From Prorocentrum cordatum (taxonomy: Eukaryota; Sar; Dinophyceae; Prorocentrales; Prorocentraceae): DNA of 56,000 nt. The position numbers were made by a program, and so were the translations under genes. The notes below the pieces were generated by a model. It was not told the DNA's origin. It saw only the letters and a list, made by a program, of their open reading frames with translations, and made no database searches. Each line of letters begins with the position of its first letter. The stretch's first letter is position 1. Positions 10,798 through 21,022 of this stretch are shown piece after piece. The stretch is from NCBI GenBank assembly GCA_963575745.1, contig CAUYUJ010014338.1, forward strand, positions 306,501 to 362,500, read 5' to 3'.

Positions 10798-12445
10798 TCA
10801 CTGCTCCAAGAGCGCTGGCAGCTTCCGACCCTTCTGGCGATACCTCTTCGAGGAATGTCCCCTGTGGACGCAGACAACATCCTCAAGCATCAGCAGGGTT
10901 CGTGCAGAAAAGGTCACGTCGCTGCCCCCATCCTCTGCGACATCCAATCTCAAGGCTGCGTTCGCAGATACTTCGCGGACTGTCAAGCCCATGTAAGGCA
11001 GCTTTAGACGGATATTGAATGTATCCATACCAATATTTCTACTGTGCGCACTGGCACCAAACTCATGATCATCCATTATACTGTTGTAGGCCACCATTGC
11101 CCATTCCATGAATGCATCCTGATTGACGACCCACTGCAGCAGCCTTTCGCCTTCGCATATAGGTCCACTCAGACTCAAGAACTCGGCGAAACACTGCAAT
11201 ATAGGCAAACCGTCGACGTCTGGGTTGAAGTGGACAGTCATTCCCGCACAATGGGTGCCGATCGCTACACGAGAAGAGACGCTCCCTGAGAGCCTGATCG
11301 GAACTTCCGAGATTCCTGCGAAAGCGTCGGAAGGCGAGACACCCCGATTGTCGCGAAGCTCGCTCCCAGGCGGGGCCCGAAGCTTTTCCGAATCTTCCTT
11401 CACACTCACTATTTGAATCGGCTCATCGTCTATGTCAATGCCCTGGACATGGAATAGCTGAAACTTTCCCGGCATGCCCCATGAGTCTCGCAAAGAAACG
11501 TGAAAAGTGCTGGTATCAGACGTTGGCCGCTCCAAGAATGCAGTCAGACGGTCCTTCTCGCAAGTGTCGAAGGCTAGATCAACAAATGAAACACCAGCAC
11601 CCATAGTTGGGGGGGATTTGAGAAGCAGTGTGGCAAGGTGTGCGGCTGGCTTTGAGAACAGAAGATCTTGCGACATATGCACCACCGCGTCGCACACATT
11701 TGACAAGAGCCCGTCAGCTATGGACTCAACATTTCGCGACATCTTCGCCTCCAACATTGCCAAACATTCAGCGTCGCGGGACTTTCTGACAGATGCTGTT
11801 ATGATACTGTTATGGCGAACGTGAGAAGCGAAACAACCAACTCCTGACACGTGTCGGCGGATTTACACACCGGCGAAACGGCTGCGCCGTACACAACACC
11901 CAAGAGAAGAGTCAGCCTAGGTCTGCAATGAACAATGCTCACTGCGATGCGTTGGCAGATTCTCACTGAGCCAACTTTCAAGAAAGCGGTACTGTTTTCG
12001 GCAGTGATCGCAAGGTACAAGACGACAACATACAGGAGCATGTGGAACAAGAACACGACAGTAGGGGTAAACAAAGTGGCTTGAGAGTACCTGCCATAAG
12101 GAATGCAGTCAGAGCCAGGTTTCCGAGGCGCGCCGCTGAGGACAAATCATCCTGAACCAGTTGACACATGTTACAGCATAAGGCACAGCAAAGTATCCTA
12201 GGGCCCCCCCAGGCCACTTGCTCTGAGAGTAGTTTGTCCGCTATATCCTTCCACTGACGATGCAACGGGCGCGGTGGTGACATGAAGAGCAGCCCCTTCG
12301 CCGTGGCATTGAAGTGAACATAAACTGAACTCCATCGCAGTAAAACGCCGTACAGCCCAGAGCCGCGAAACCGCCAGATAATGACAGCGAGCGTCAGGAA
12401 ATTGACGGGGATCAGTATCATGAGCCAGGCGCGATCATCCAACAT
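10798..12445 (-). pseudogene. Retroposed membrane protein with PAS-like region, frameshifted
   Basis: Three overlapping minus-strand frames read as one protein. 12445-~12088 gives the ATG and two hydrophobic stretches (LIPVNFLTLAVIIW; LGNLALTAFLMAG). 12074-~11810 continues with FTPTVVFLFHMLLYVVVLYL and a further span near LTLLLGVVYGAAV. 11815-10798 gives a soluble region with FHVSLRDSWG, KFQLFHVQGIDIDDEPIQIV and SVKEDSEKL, resembling the core of PAS-like domains in dinoflagellate membrane proteins. Two one-base frame changes (about 12088 and 11810) break it and no introns are evident. With the spliced-leader relic upstream this fits a trans-spliced mRNA copied back into the genome. The PAS call is by eye; host function is unknown. 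Confidence 0.65.
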
Positions 12446-12538
12446 GATCGGGCCAAAATGATCGCTGCCCTGGGCTAAACGCTACGTCCGCTTCGCTGAA
12501 ATACGCCTGGATTTGGACCTCGCTTGAACGAGAAGTGG

Positions 12539-12560
12539 CTTAAGCCAAAATGGCTACGGA
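12539..12560 (-). other. Dinoflagellate spliced-leader relic
   Basis: Read on the minus strand, the 22 bases start TCCGTAGCCATTTTGGCT and end TAAG. The conserved dinoflagellate spliced leader ends CAAG, so 21 of 22 positions match. It lies 94 bases before the ATG at 12445. A leader in genomic DNA upstream of an intronless gene is the accepted mark of a retroposed trans-spliced mRNA. Confidence 0.85.
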
Positions 12561-12561
12561 G

Positions 12562-12745
12562 GGGCAGCTTGGGGCGTCTTGGGGCGCCTTGGGGCTGTCG
12601 CGGTGTCATCTGAAGCCGTCGTGGAGCTCTCGTGGGGCGCTTTGGGGGGCCTTGAGGGCCAGGCTCAAGCTATCTTGGGCGGTCTTGGAAGATTCTCGAG
12701 CTTTCTGGGACCTCCAGGTGTGGCCCAGGGAAGTCCCCGGAGAGA
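12562..12745 (-). repeat. CCAAGATGGC-type repeat block, inverted
   Basis: GCTTGGGGCGTCTTGGGGCG and similar words, abutting the spliced-leader relic. It is the G-rich orientation of the family in the 45-51 kb array. Confidence 0.7.
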
Positions 12746-12805
12746 ATACAAGGATGGGGGCCCCGTGGTCCCTGGCCCGGCTTCTCCCTGATGTGGATAT
12801 ATACA

Positions 12806-13050
12806 CACATGAGAGAGAGAGAGAGCGGAACACAAACAATGATTACTAGCAAACGTATGGTCAGGAAGAGAAGAAGGAAGAGAGGAGGACGAGGCGGAGG
12901 ACGACGAGAACAAGGAGGGGGAGGAGGAGCTGGGTGAGGAGCAGGGGGGCTCGGGAAGAGGGGCCAGGGGGGGAAGAGGAGGTCGGGAGAGCGAAGAGGA
13001 GGGGGAGGAGGGAGCAGGAGGAAAAGGAACAATTGAAGAAGGACGGGGAT
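12806..13050. repeat. GA/GAG-rich low-complexity tract
   Basis: Purine-rich (GAG, GGAG, GAAGAG) strand over about 240 bp. Its frames encode poly-Glu/Arg or poly-Ser/Pro and are not treated as genes. Confidence 0.85.
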
Positions 13051-13317
13051 GCCGAGGTGTGGCAGAGGTGGATGAGCAGGAGGAGAATGATGAAGACGAG
13101 AACGAGGGCGTGTGCAAAGAGGAGGAGCCTCATGAATGCCGATCACTCACTCTGGTCAAACCGAAAATCTTGGCCTCTCGTGCCCTTGCACCCCGCCCCT
13201 CAATCAATGTTGAAGCGCCGCTGGTAGCCGCCGAAGCAGCTTGGACGGCTCCTGGGAGTTCGGCCGGCTGGCCAACGATGCAGCCGTGGCGGCAGCGCCC
13301 CAGGCACTGGCAGCCGT

Positions 13318-13668
13318 CTAAAGCTTGTAGTCGAAGAAGCCGCCGAAGTACCCTGGCCCGGTGTTGCCGCTCAGCACGCAGAGGCAGAGAAAGAGGATGG
13401 AGGCCGATACCACGTACACCCCGCTCTGCGAGTAGAGGTCAGCCTGGGCCTTGGCGCGCCAGTCCCCTCCCACCGACGACGATGGGCGCGACGGCGGTGG
13501 CGATGGCGACCCGCCGAAGAACTGCATCTCCACGCTGGGATCGCGCTGACCAGCACGCAGGCCCACCGTCGCCGGCGTCCCCACGAAGCTTCGCCCCAGA
13601 GAGGCTACCGACACAACGGCGGCGACCGCGACAGCACAGGAGATCAACAGTGAGGAGGAGCGGGCCAT
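13318..13668 (-). CDS. Small plastid-type one-span membrane protein, intronless copy
   Basis: A 116-codon frame, MARSSS... to ...GYFGGFFDYKL. N-terminal hydrophobic signal-like segment (about residues 6-26), then RSFVGTP, a short Pro/Ser-rich linker (SPSPPPSRPSSS), an amphipathic stretch DWRAKAQADLYSQ and a membrane span VYVVSASILFLCLCVLSG. It aligns end to end with the two-exon gene at 3715-4266 and is strongly conserved in the C-terminal half, which argues that both are selected. Where that gene has a 204-bp intron, this one has an uninterrupted codon pair (Gly-Asp-Trp). It may be a retrocopy or a paralogue that lost the intron. Family not recognised. Confidence 0.75.
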   Translation of the reverse strand: MARSSSLLISCAVAVAAVVSVASLGRSFVGTPATVGLRAGQRDPSVEMQFFGGSPSPPPSRPSSSVGGDWRAKAQADLYSQSGVYVVSASILFLCLCVLSGNTGPGYFGGFFDYKL

Positions 13669-14640
13669 GGCTCTGGAGGGCGGCTGCGGTGAGCGGCGCG
13701 AGCTCAGCGGGCGGTCGCGAGGGCCGACGGCCGTGCCTGACTGCAGAGCTTGTGAGCCAATAGCTCAAGCTGTTTCAGCTCAAGTGCCAGGGCGAGAAGG
13801 AGGGCGACGACAAAAACGACGAGATACGACGAGGAACGAGGCGGGTCCTGATCATACGGTTAATCATCATCATTTTCGATCGCGTCATTTTTGAATATAT
13901 TTTTTTCCGAGGAGCAGGAGATGGGAGCGGACGGCGATACTATACACGACTCATGTGCGTCGCAAGGCTGTCCTGCGAACGTGGCCGAAACTCCGGCCGA
14001 GGATTCAAACAAAAACGAGTTCGGGTCACACCACGATTCAGTTGCTGCTTACTGTAGGCGCCGGCTGGGGTGGACCGATCCTGCCCCCCTGGACAGACAG
14101 ACGCAAACAAAAGGAACGACCAGTGACAAAGACTGCCCGGGCGAGCGGGCGAGAGAATCCTGCCAAAGGCCAGGGCCAGGAGCAGCGTTCAAGCCAACCA
14201 GCCATAGGCGAGCCGTCGCGCGCGTCCAACAGATTTCTCTGCAACGGTGGTCATCGCCCGACTGCCTGTCAGTCTGGGCGCCCACATGACCAACGCACTG
14301 CAAGCGCGGAGCAATACGTGACACGGAACCGGCACCGAGGAGGAGGAGGAGGAAGAAGGAGGAGCAGAGGAGGACAGGAGAGGGAGCACGGGCCGAATAC
14401 TATCCACCAAGCGCGGCCGCAGCACCCGCCAACGGCGCACGAAGCGGGCCTCACCCGTGCAACGACTACGGGGAGGGGGAAGCACCAGATGCTTTAGCAA
14501 ACAAGGTTCAACTAGAGCCGCCCACGCAGCCAACGAGAAGAAGGAGGAGGAGGAGGAGACGGATCCGACGAAAAAATCAACACCCGACCAATGCAACATA
14601 TATACAATGAATCTGAACAAACTACTCGACGGGAACTACA
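13669..14640. other. No supported gene
   Basis: Upstream flank of the gene at 13318-13668 and the region before the LINE 3' end. A weak 3'-leader-like string (13749-13762, minus) is too poor to call. Open frames are low-complexity or overlapping. Confidence 0.35.
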
Positions 14641-14648
14641 CACGTTAC

Positions 14649-17600
14649 TCACAGAGCAAATGGAGCTAATATTGGCGTCGGCGCTTGTGCACCGCAGAAA
14701 CGAGTGCGGCAGCCGGCCCATGGCCCCGCGCCCCCTCGCGAAGGAAGCCGCGGAAGAAATTTGTGCATCTCCCTCCCGCGAGGCTGTGCCGCGCGGCATT
14801 GTGGCGCCGCATTGTGCGTGCGGTAGAGGGCATAAGCGCTGAGAGCTCGCAAAGCGGCAGCGACAAGGCCGCCCTCCGGCAGGCCATCCACACGCAAGTG
14901 CCGGGAGGAGGGAGAGATGAGGAAGAAATCGCTCAAGGCCGCCGCGGCTTCCGGGCGCTCCAGGCGCAGATGTTGCCGACAGAGATCGTGGTACACCGGG
15001 CACTGGCAATAATGTTCCAGCGAGTCGTCGGCTCGACTGCACCCCAAAATGCAGCGCCCGATCTTCTGGAACCTCCGGGCCGTCATCCAACCGTGCATGT
15101 TCGAGCGGAGGACTGCTGCGAGCACCCGAGGAGGAACCAAGGGCTTGATGTTCATCATGTTGGTCAAGAGCCTGTTGCACCGGCGGCCCGGGAGCACGTC
15201 CAGCCTCCAATGGTCCAGGCGACGGCGCAGCGCCCGCTCCATCGCCGCAGTGCTGGGAGGGGGCATGGCCGTCAGGGCGCGAGCCAGCCAGCCCTCGCGG
15301 CGACCGTCCCCGGTGGCCGGGTCGAGGAGCGCCCGCGCGACCTCCCCCTTGGCCTGGAACGACAGCAAAGCGGACTCCAAGGAAAAGATGAAGGATGAAG
15401 CCGCCCAGGCATGCCGCGCCCCTAGGCGGGCGACGTTGTCTACGTCCTGCAGGGCGGCCCGAAAAGCAGCAGCGCGTTGCAGAACACGAAGACCTCCGAC
15501 CCGGTGCGCCTCGTGGACCGACACCCTGACTTTGGCGACGCCAGCGATAGCCGCGACGTCGGGGAGGTCACGAGGGAAACCAAACGAACGCAAATATTTG
15601 ACGATGTCAGCGTCGAGCCAGTCCCTGGGCCCAGGGAAAATCTTCCGGAGAATCCGTTGTTCCACCGCGGCGAAACCATATGGTAGAGGGTCCAGCTGCG
15701 CCACGAACGTGGCGACGGAGGCGATGAAGACCCGGTAGGCCTCAATGGTGTGCATCATGCCTGCCCCGACGTGTCCCCACACCGACGCCCGGTCTTCCAT
15801 CTTCCTAAAAACGCTGTCCCAAGACTTGAGGCCTCTCCCAGGACCCACGTAAAATCCTAAGTATTTGGCTGAATCAGCGATCTCGAGGGCCCCCCAAAGT
15901 GGAACGGCATCGCGAAGATGGGCGCGAATCGCAGAGTGACTGAATGCACCGAGTGGCACCAATACCGTTTTGCTTACGTTGAGCTCCAGGCCAGACACCC
16001 GCGCGTACTCTGCGAAGGTGCGCTCGAGCAGGGCCAGGTGCCGCAGCAGTAGCGGGTCGACCAAAGCCGTGTCGTCGGCGTAAGCGCGAAGAGCAATGGA
16101 AGGTAGGTCCCGGCGGAGGCGTCGAAACAGCAGGTCCGCGGCGACAGCGAACAGCAACGGGGAAAGAGGGCAGCCTTGACGTAACAGCAACGGGGAAAGA
16201 GGGCAGCCTTGACGTATGCCGCGGTGCACGCCAAAGCCGCTGTAGCGGGCGCCGTCCATCACAATGTCGCAAAAGTTCCCCTGGTATAGAACGCCGATGA
16301 AGCTGCGCAGCCAGCCGGGCCAATTGAGTGACTCGACGACCTGTGCGGGGAAGGAGCGTTCAATTGAGGGGAATGCCGCTGCGAAATCAAAGAACATCGC
16401 GCCAGCCTCGACCGAGGAGCAAGCCGCAAGGACCGACGCTTCCTCTATGTCGACCAGGTTGGACAGCATGGAACGCCCACTGATGAACCCCCTCTGGATA
16501 TCCGAGACCCGGGGCCCGACCACTGGCTCGATCAACAATCGCACCGCATTCGCCAACAGCCGGTTGTCTGTGTTGGTTATGTTGAGTGGTCGCACACCGC
16601 CGGGCTCAAAATACCCTTCTCCCGTGGGCCCAAAGCCGGCGGGCTTTTTGGGCAGAAAGATAAGGAGGCTGGCGTTGAATTCGCCGGCGAAGGTCTGCAT
16701 GAGGGACGCCCCGTCGTCGGACGCGAGGGCCTGGAAGGCGTCGAACAAAATCGTGGTGGAGAGTGCTGCGTTGCGCCGCCATGCCAAAAACGGGACGCCG
16801 TCTGGGCCAGGGGAAGAGTTGTTGGACTTCTCAATGGCTTCCCGGATGTGTCGACGAGATAAACGAAATCTGGATGGGTCGAAAGGGCAAGCATCAGCCA
16901 GGGGGCGATTGTCCACGTCCTCGTCCGTCCACTGCTGAAGTAGGGCATCGTCCACCCCTTTGGCGGTGAACACCTCCTTCCAGTGGGAACGCAGAGCGGC
17001 AGCTTTTGTATCTGGGTGCGTGACAATCTCGCCATCTGGTTTCGCCACCGCTGAGATGCCGCAAGCACGGCCTGGCGCAAGCCGGTAGATGAGGCGGACG
17101 TTGCGTTGCCGCGCTTGCGTAACCCGGATATCGTCCCCGCTCGTCAAATCGGGGTGCGAGCGGCCCAGCTCGTCAACGGCGTGCTCGCGAGCAAGCTGAA
17201 CAGCGTGCAACCGGGCGCCTCGAAGGTGACGCGTCAAATTGCCATCGACGCGGTACGGGTTGTCGACGACGTCCCGGAGGGCCGGGTATCGCAACAAACA
17301 TGTCGAGATCTCGTTGAGCCGGCCTCCCTCCGCAGCACGAATAAATTTCATAGTAACTCCCAGGCGGTCCTCTGCGTTGGCGGCGGGCTCCTGAACGGGG
17401 CGCTCCTTCTCGATGCGGGTGGCAACCGTCCGCATCGCCGTTTTGTACAGTCGCAAGCGCTCCAAAGCAGTGGCATCAACGAAGTCTTTCCGATTTTCCT
17501 GGTACTCCAGCGCCGCTCGACGAGGGAAACGGATCGGCGAGAGCCGCAGTCGAAAGTGGTCGCGCATCATCGTCGCCATGTTGCGGAGCCTGCCTCGTGA

Positions 17601-17771
17601 AGAAGACTGCCCGATGATGGGATAAGTCGTGGCGCCACTCCAGCGCCGAGCAGCGGACGTGACGGTCCAACTGATCCGATAAGTGGTAGTTCGCATAAAT
17701 GCGGTCGAGCCGCGACCAGGCTGAGGCCGAGGCGTGCGTGTGCTCGGGCTGGTGCATCTCTGCAAGTCCAA
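14649..17771 (-). CDS. LINE reverse transcriptase ORF, with 33-bp internal duplication
   Basis: Residues 317-330 (NNSSPGPDGVPFLAW) are the usual pre-palm motif; RPLNITN (394-400) and QRGFISGRS (426-434) follow; FFDFAAAFPSI (460-470) is motif A with the first catalytic Asp; RQGCPLSPLL is motif B; AYADDTALV (563-571) is motif C. After the thumb, C-x3-C-x8-H-x-C (907-922) is the C-terminal zinc-finger-like motif of many LINEs. Motif B occurs twice in a row (about residues 520-541) because of an exact 33-bp in-frame tandem duplication (16151-16183 and 16184-16216). The first ~60 residues overlap the endonuclease end in another frame, so the true start is unclear. The frame is otherwise intact for 3.1 kb, suggesting a fairly young copy. 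Confidence 0.88.
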   Translation of the reverse strand: MDLQRCTSPSTRTPRPQPGRGSTAFMRTTTYRISWTVTSAARRWSGATTYPIIGQSSSRGRLRNMATMMRDHFRLRLSPIRFPRRAALEYQENRKDFVDATALERLRLYKTAMRTVATRIEKERPVQEPAANAEDRLGVTMKFIRAAEGGRLNEISTCLLRYPALRDVVDNPYRVDGNLTRHLRGARLHAVQLAREHAVDELGRSHPDLTSGDDIRVTQARQRNVRLIYRLAPGRACGISAVAKPDGEIVTHPDTKAAALRSHWKEVFTAKGVDDALLQQWTDEDVDNRPLADACPFDPSRFRLSRRHIREAIEKSNNSSPGPDGVPFLAWRRNAALSTTILFDAFQALASDDGASLMQTFAGEFNASLLIFLPKKPAGFGPTGEGYFEPGGVRPLNITNTDNRLLANAVRLLIEPVVGPRVSDIQRGFISGRSMLSNLVDIEEASVLAACSSVEAGAMFFDFAAAFPSIERSFPAQVVESLNWPGWLRSFIGVLYQGNFCDIVMDGARYSGFGVHRGIRQGCPLSPLLLRQGCPLSPLLFAVAADLLFRRLRRDLPSIALRAYADDTALVDPLLLRHLALLERTFAEYARVSGLELNVSKTVLVPLGAFSHSAIRAHLRDAVPLWGALEIADSAKYLGFYVGPGRGLKSWDSVFRKMEDRASVWGHVGAGMMHTIEAYRVFIASVATFVAQLDPLPYGFAAVEQRILRKIFPGPRDWLDADIVKYLRSFGFPRDLPDVAAIAGVAKVRVSVHEAHRVGGLRVLQRAAAFRAALQDVDNVARLGARHAWAASSFIFSLESALLSFQAKGEVARALLDPATGDGRREGWLARALTAMPPPSTAAMERALRRRLDHWRLDVLPGRRCNRLLTNMMNIKPLVPPRVLAAVLRSNMHGWMTARRFQKIGRCILGCSRADDSLEHYCQCPVYHDLCRQHLRLERPEAAAALSDFFLISPSSRHLRVDGLPEGGLVAAALRALSAYALYRTHNAAPQCRAAQPRGREMHKFLPRLPSRGGAGPWAGCRTRFCGAQAPTPILAPFAL

Positions 17772-18408
17772 ACCTGTCGCAAATGACGGCCTTGAAGTGC
17801 CTCTCGTCGCGGGCGTCCCGCAGGCTGGAGGGCGCCATGGTAGTCAAGGAGACCCTGTCCACGTCGGAAGTAAGCCAATTAAAATCCCCTCCCAAAATTG
17901 TGAGGCACTCCTCGGTCGGCGCCAAAGCGTCCCCAATCCGGGAACGGAGCATGGAGCGAAGGTCAAAATATGAGTGGACCGCAGGCCTCCGAGAAAGTGG
18001 GACGCCGTCCAGATCTCAATCGACCGGCGCACGATGGCTGCCCGCATGCCCGTAGACGACAACGATGTCCAATGCGCCGAGGGGGCCCCGCAAGCAGAGC
18101 TTCGCAGCTCGGCCCTTCCAAATGTGGACCCACCGAGGTCTTTCTGTGAACTGCTGCAGGAACGAGTCCCGGATGATGACCCCGACCCCGGCCTGACCGT
18201 GCGAGGCCCCCTCGGACCACCAGGCCGTAGAACCGAGAGGAGCACGCCAGGTGGAGTTGCTCGTCTCAGAGCCGTGCGACTCAGTGATCAGGCAGATGTC
18301 CGATTTCAGCATCATCTTGTTGACGTAGGAACTCTTAGCCTCAAATCGAAACATGTCTGTCGCGAAGAGCGCCTGGGCGTTCCAACTCGTAACCGACAAG
18401 TCCCCCAT
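17590..18408 (-). pseudogene. LINE EEP-type endonuclease, frameshifted
   Basis: From the Met at 18408: LSVTSWNAQAL (metal-binding Asn motif), CLITESHG (catalytic Glu), GVGVIIRDSF, then IVVVYGHAGSH up to a stop at 18016. The domain resumes in another frame at about 17952 with LTILGGDFNW (Asp-x-Asn motif) and WSRLDRIYAN, and ends LSHHRAVF where the family has S-D-H; the catalytic Asp is replaced by His. At least two frame changes lie between 18016 and 17952 and one near 17590, so this nickase is broken. The 160 codons before 18408 are open but Ser/Pro-rich and may be leader. Confidence 0.75.
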
Positions 18409-18984
18409 GTACTGCCCGCGGCGACCTGCGGCAGGAGGGGGATCGGGAGGGCGCGTCAGCGGAGGGGGGAGCATTCGGTCTGCGGGAACGGCTCCGACAG
18501 CGCGAAGAAATCGAAGACGCCGGTATATGTGTACTGGTAAATCGAGCGCGGCACGGTCGCTCGTCAGGTCGGGTGCGAATTCGTCGGCAGAGAATTGTAA
18601 TCGCGGAAGAACAGTGGCAGCGTGATTGGCAAAGCCCGGATAGGGCGAAGAACGAGAGCATGAAGAAGTACGTCTGCAAGAAGGAGAGGACCGAGATGTA
18701 GAGGATGAAGAAACACTCCGAGATGAATGTAGGTCGGCGGACTCCAGCGGCTGGCGGTCCGTACACGTCGGCGTGGAATACGCGTGGCTGTCCACGTGGG
18801 CGCGGAAGACGACGAACGCGGCGAAGCCCGAGTAACCCATCTCATCGATGCAATAAATTCCGAGGTCTATCCCCGACCTCCTGCCCCCAGGGCGGAGCAT
18901 TCCCGCAGCGCGGACACGGGGGACCCCTAACCCCGTGCCCGCGTGTCGTTTCCCGGCCCAGCTGTCAACTCCAGGAGGTCATTG

Positions 18985-19026
18985 CACCATCATGGACACC
19001 ATCATGGACACCATCATGGACACCAT
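18985..19026. repeat. 12-bp minisatellite, 3.5 copies
   Basis: CACCATCATGGA repeated exactly at 18985, 18997 and 19009, with a partial fourth copy. Confidence 0.9.
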
Positions 19027-19027
19027 G

Positions 19028-20635
19028 AGAATCACCACCTTCTCCTCCCGCTTCTCTGCACACTCGTCATCCTCCTCACCATCATATAGTTAGTTACCCA
19101 TCAATGCGGCCGTCGCCATCATCGCCATCATCATCCTAATCCTAACTATCCTCTCATCCACCTTTTCAAATTATGTGTCCCTCGCACCTCTTCGCGTTCC
19201 CCTCCTACCGAGTAGGCTGGACGCCGTTGCAAACCAAAACGGCATACCCTCATCCAGCCCACCTGCCCCTCATCCTTACCGCACTCATCCGCCTCCTCGT
19301 CCTCCTCGTCCTCCGCCTCCACAGCCTGTTACTGCTGCTGCTGCTGTTCCTCCTCCTCCTCCTGCCAAAATGTCCTTGGGGAGGGAAGAGGAGGAAGGAG
19401 GTAGGCGAGGGGACGAAATCGCCTCCTCGTCCGCCCCCCGCCGTCTCGTGCCCCATCGTTCCCGCCTCCCCCCGCGCGTGTCTTCCGCCGAACCCACGCC
19501 CTCTGCTTGCGGAGGCAGGGATCACCAAGACTGCAGTGGTGTGTTCGTCGTGCTGCTGCCTCGGCCGCTTCGGCCAGCAAGAACCGTCGCTTCGGGCGTC
19601 CCACCGTCCTCCCCGCCCCCCTCCCTCTTCCCCGCCTCCCGAGCTGTACCCCAGTCGGGCGCGCCGCCCCTTTCTCGTGGCCGTTGAGGGGGTAGCGACT
19701 GACGAAGACATCTTGGCTCGCGCAGTGGTTGGGAGGGGGGGAGGGAAGAACAGGGAACTCGCAAATTACCGCATGCCTCAGATCCCCGGCGGCCGAACGC
19801 ACGCTGCGACTGAAGGAGTCATCGTACAGTGCTGCTTTGTTGCTCTCTGGGGTGAGGTCATGGCTTATCGAGCCGTTGGTTGCATACCCAATGGTGTCCC
19901 CACGGCGGTGTTTGAGCCCTGTGGTTGGGTGGGGATCCGCTTCTGTGTTCTGCAAGCGCTAGGGCAATAGTAGCTATCAGTGCGCCCACCAGTCGCCCGA
20001 TTCTTAGAAAAACTTGCTGACACCCCAGATTTGAAACCCATCCGCCGCCGTCTCCTCCTGCTGCTGTAGGCTAAGCTTGTCAATATGTAACCCGAAACCG
20101 TCGCCCCCTCCCTGCCAATGGTTTCGGGCCTCCTTCAACGATCGGAGCCGCATCACCTAGCAGGGAGGGAGTCATGCTGAAGATTGCTCCCATGCGGCCG
20201 CCAGGCGATCATGGGGAGGTACCCCCAAAGGACGACACGTGGGGAGGAACAGGAGGACAAGGGGGAAGGATCGCAGCAGGAGCCGGAAGGCCATCGGTCA
20301 CAACGTAGGACAGCGGGAAGGAGGGAAAAAAAACCCACACCCAGAAAATGCCAACAAAACACTCAACCACCTTCTCCTCCTCCCCTCCTCCATATCCCCC
20401 TCCTCCCCCTCTTCCTCCTTTTTGCGCTGCTCAAACAATAGGATCCTCCTCCGCCTCCTCCTCGTCCTCCTCCTCCCTCAAATGGCAACCCCCGCACCTC
20501 TCTGGAGATGCGTTCTGGCGAGAATCCCACCAGCCCTCTGGGCACAGGTGGTTGACATGACTTTGTCTTCTCTGTGCCAGAGTTCCTTCATTTCCCTGCT
20601 CGGGGGAAGGGTTTATCAATGCTCCCTCACCGAAT
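19028..20635. other. Pyrimidine-rich DNA, no supported gene
   Basis: CT/CTC-rich stretches (19300-19370, 20360-20490) with overlapping Pro/Ser/Arg-rich frames on both strands. The 265-codon plus frame at 19173-19970 has a compositionally normal tail (19690-19970) but no motif I recognise and no start context, so it is not called. Confidence 0.35.
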
Positions 20636-20835
20636 GCGGTGGCGCGGTGGAAGAAGCGTAAGCTGTCGTGGAACCCCATGTTCTAAGCATCAGCTCTGAC
20701 GCCAATGTGTCTAGCGTCCTCTAGGGGCCGAAGCCCCTATTCGAACCAGAATGGTTGCGGTGACGGGTTGAGTGTCTGGCATCTCTCGGGAAACTCTAAG
20801 AATCTCCCTCGAGCGTCCCGCACGCACCAGTACAC
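20636..20835. repeat. ~200-bp dispersed repeat with TAGGGGC hairpin, copy 1
   Basis: Homologous to 36837-37035 in the same orientation. Shared words include GTGTCTAG, CCTCTAGGGGCCGAAGCCCC and TGGCATCTCTCGGG. Each copy has a perfect 7-bp stem TAGGGGC-CGAA-GCCCCTA (20722-20739). On the minus strand GGTTCGAATAG beside the hairpin resembles a tRNA B-box (9 of 11), but no A-box is convincing. Confidence 0.8.
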
Positions 20836-20961
20836 TAGATGCCAATACACTTATTTACATTGTCAGCCTCGCCTCCAAAAACAACCTGAAACCCAGTCCG
20901 CGCAGGGCGTATATCTATATAGCTAGCGGAGCGCGCAGCGCTCGGATGACTTTACATCTAG

Positions 20962-20980
20962 CTATGTGTATGTATGTATG

Positions 20981-21019
<39 letters not shown>

Positions 21020-21022
21020 GCA
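20962..21022. repeat. (TATG)n(TA)n microsatellite
   Basis: Alternating tract immediately left of element B. On the element's own strand it reads (TA)n(CATA)n after the last base of the terminal repeat. Confidence 0.92.

Larger units (their letters stand above)
14649..18408 (-). mobile_element. LINE retrotransposon (EEP endonuclease + RT)
   Basis: Endonuclease fragments (18408 to ~17590) followed by a 1040-codon RT frame (17771-14649) in the order of non-LTR elements with an apurinic-type endonuclease. No poly-A or target-site duplication was recognised, so both ends are approximate. The endonuclease part is frameshifted; the RT is open but has an internal duplication. Confidence 0.8.

Noticed and set aside
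13749-13762. Spliced-leader 3'-like string upstream of the intronless gene
   Set aside because: Only the last ~9 bases match and two extra bases interrupt it; too weak to call a relic.
13059-13763. 234-codon plus-strand frame
   Set aside because: Shadow of the minus-strand gene 13318-13668, running out of a GAG-rich tract.
19173-19970. 265-codon plus-strand frame
   Set aside because: First half is a CTC-rich low-complexity tract. The tail has normal composition but no recognisable family, homologous copy or start evidence.
20720-20760. tRNA gene at the B-box-like GGTTCGAATAG
   Set aside because: No A-box at proper distance and no cloverleaf could be drawn.
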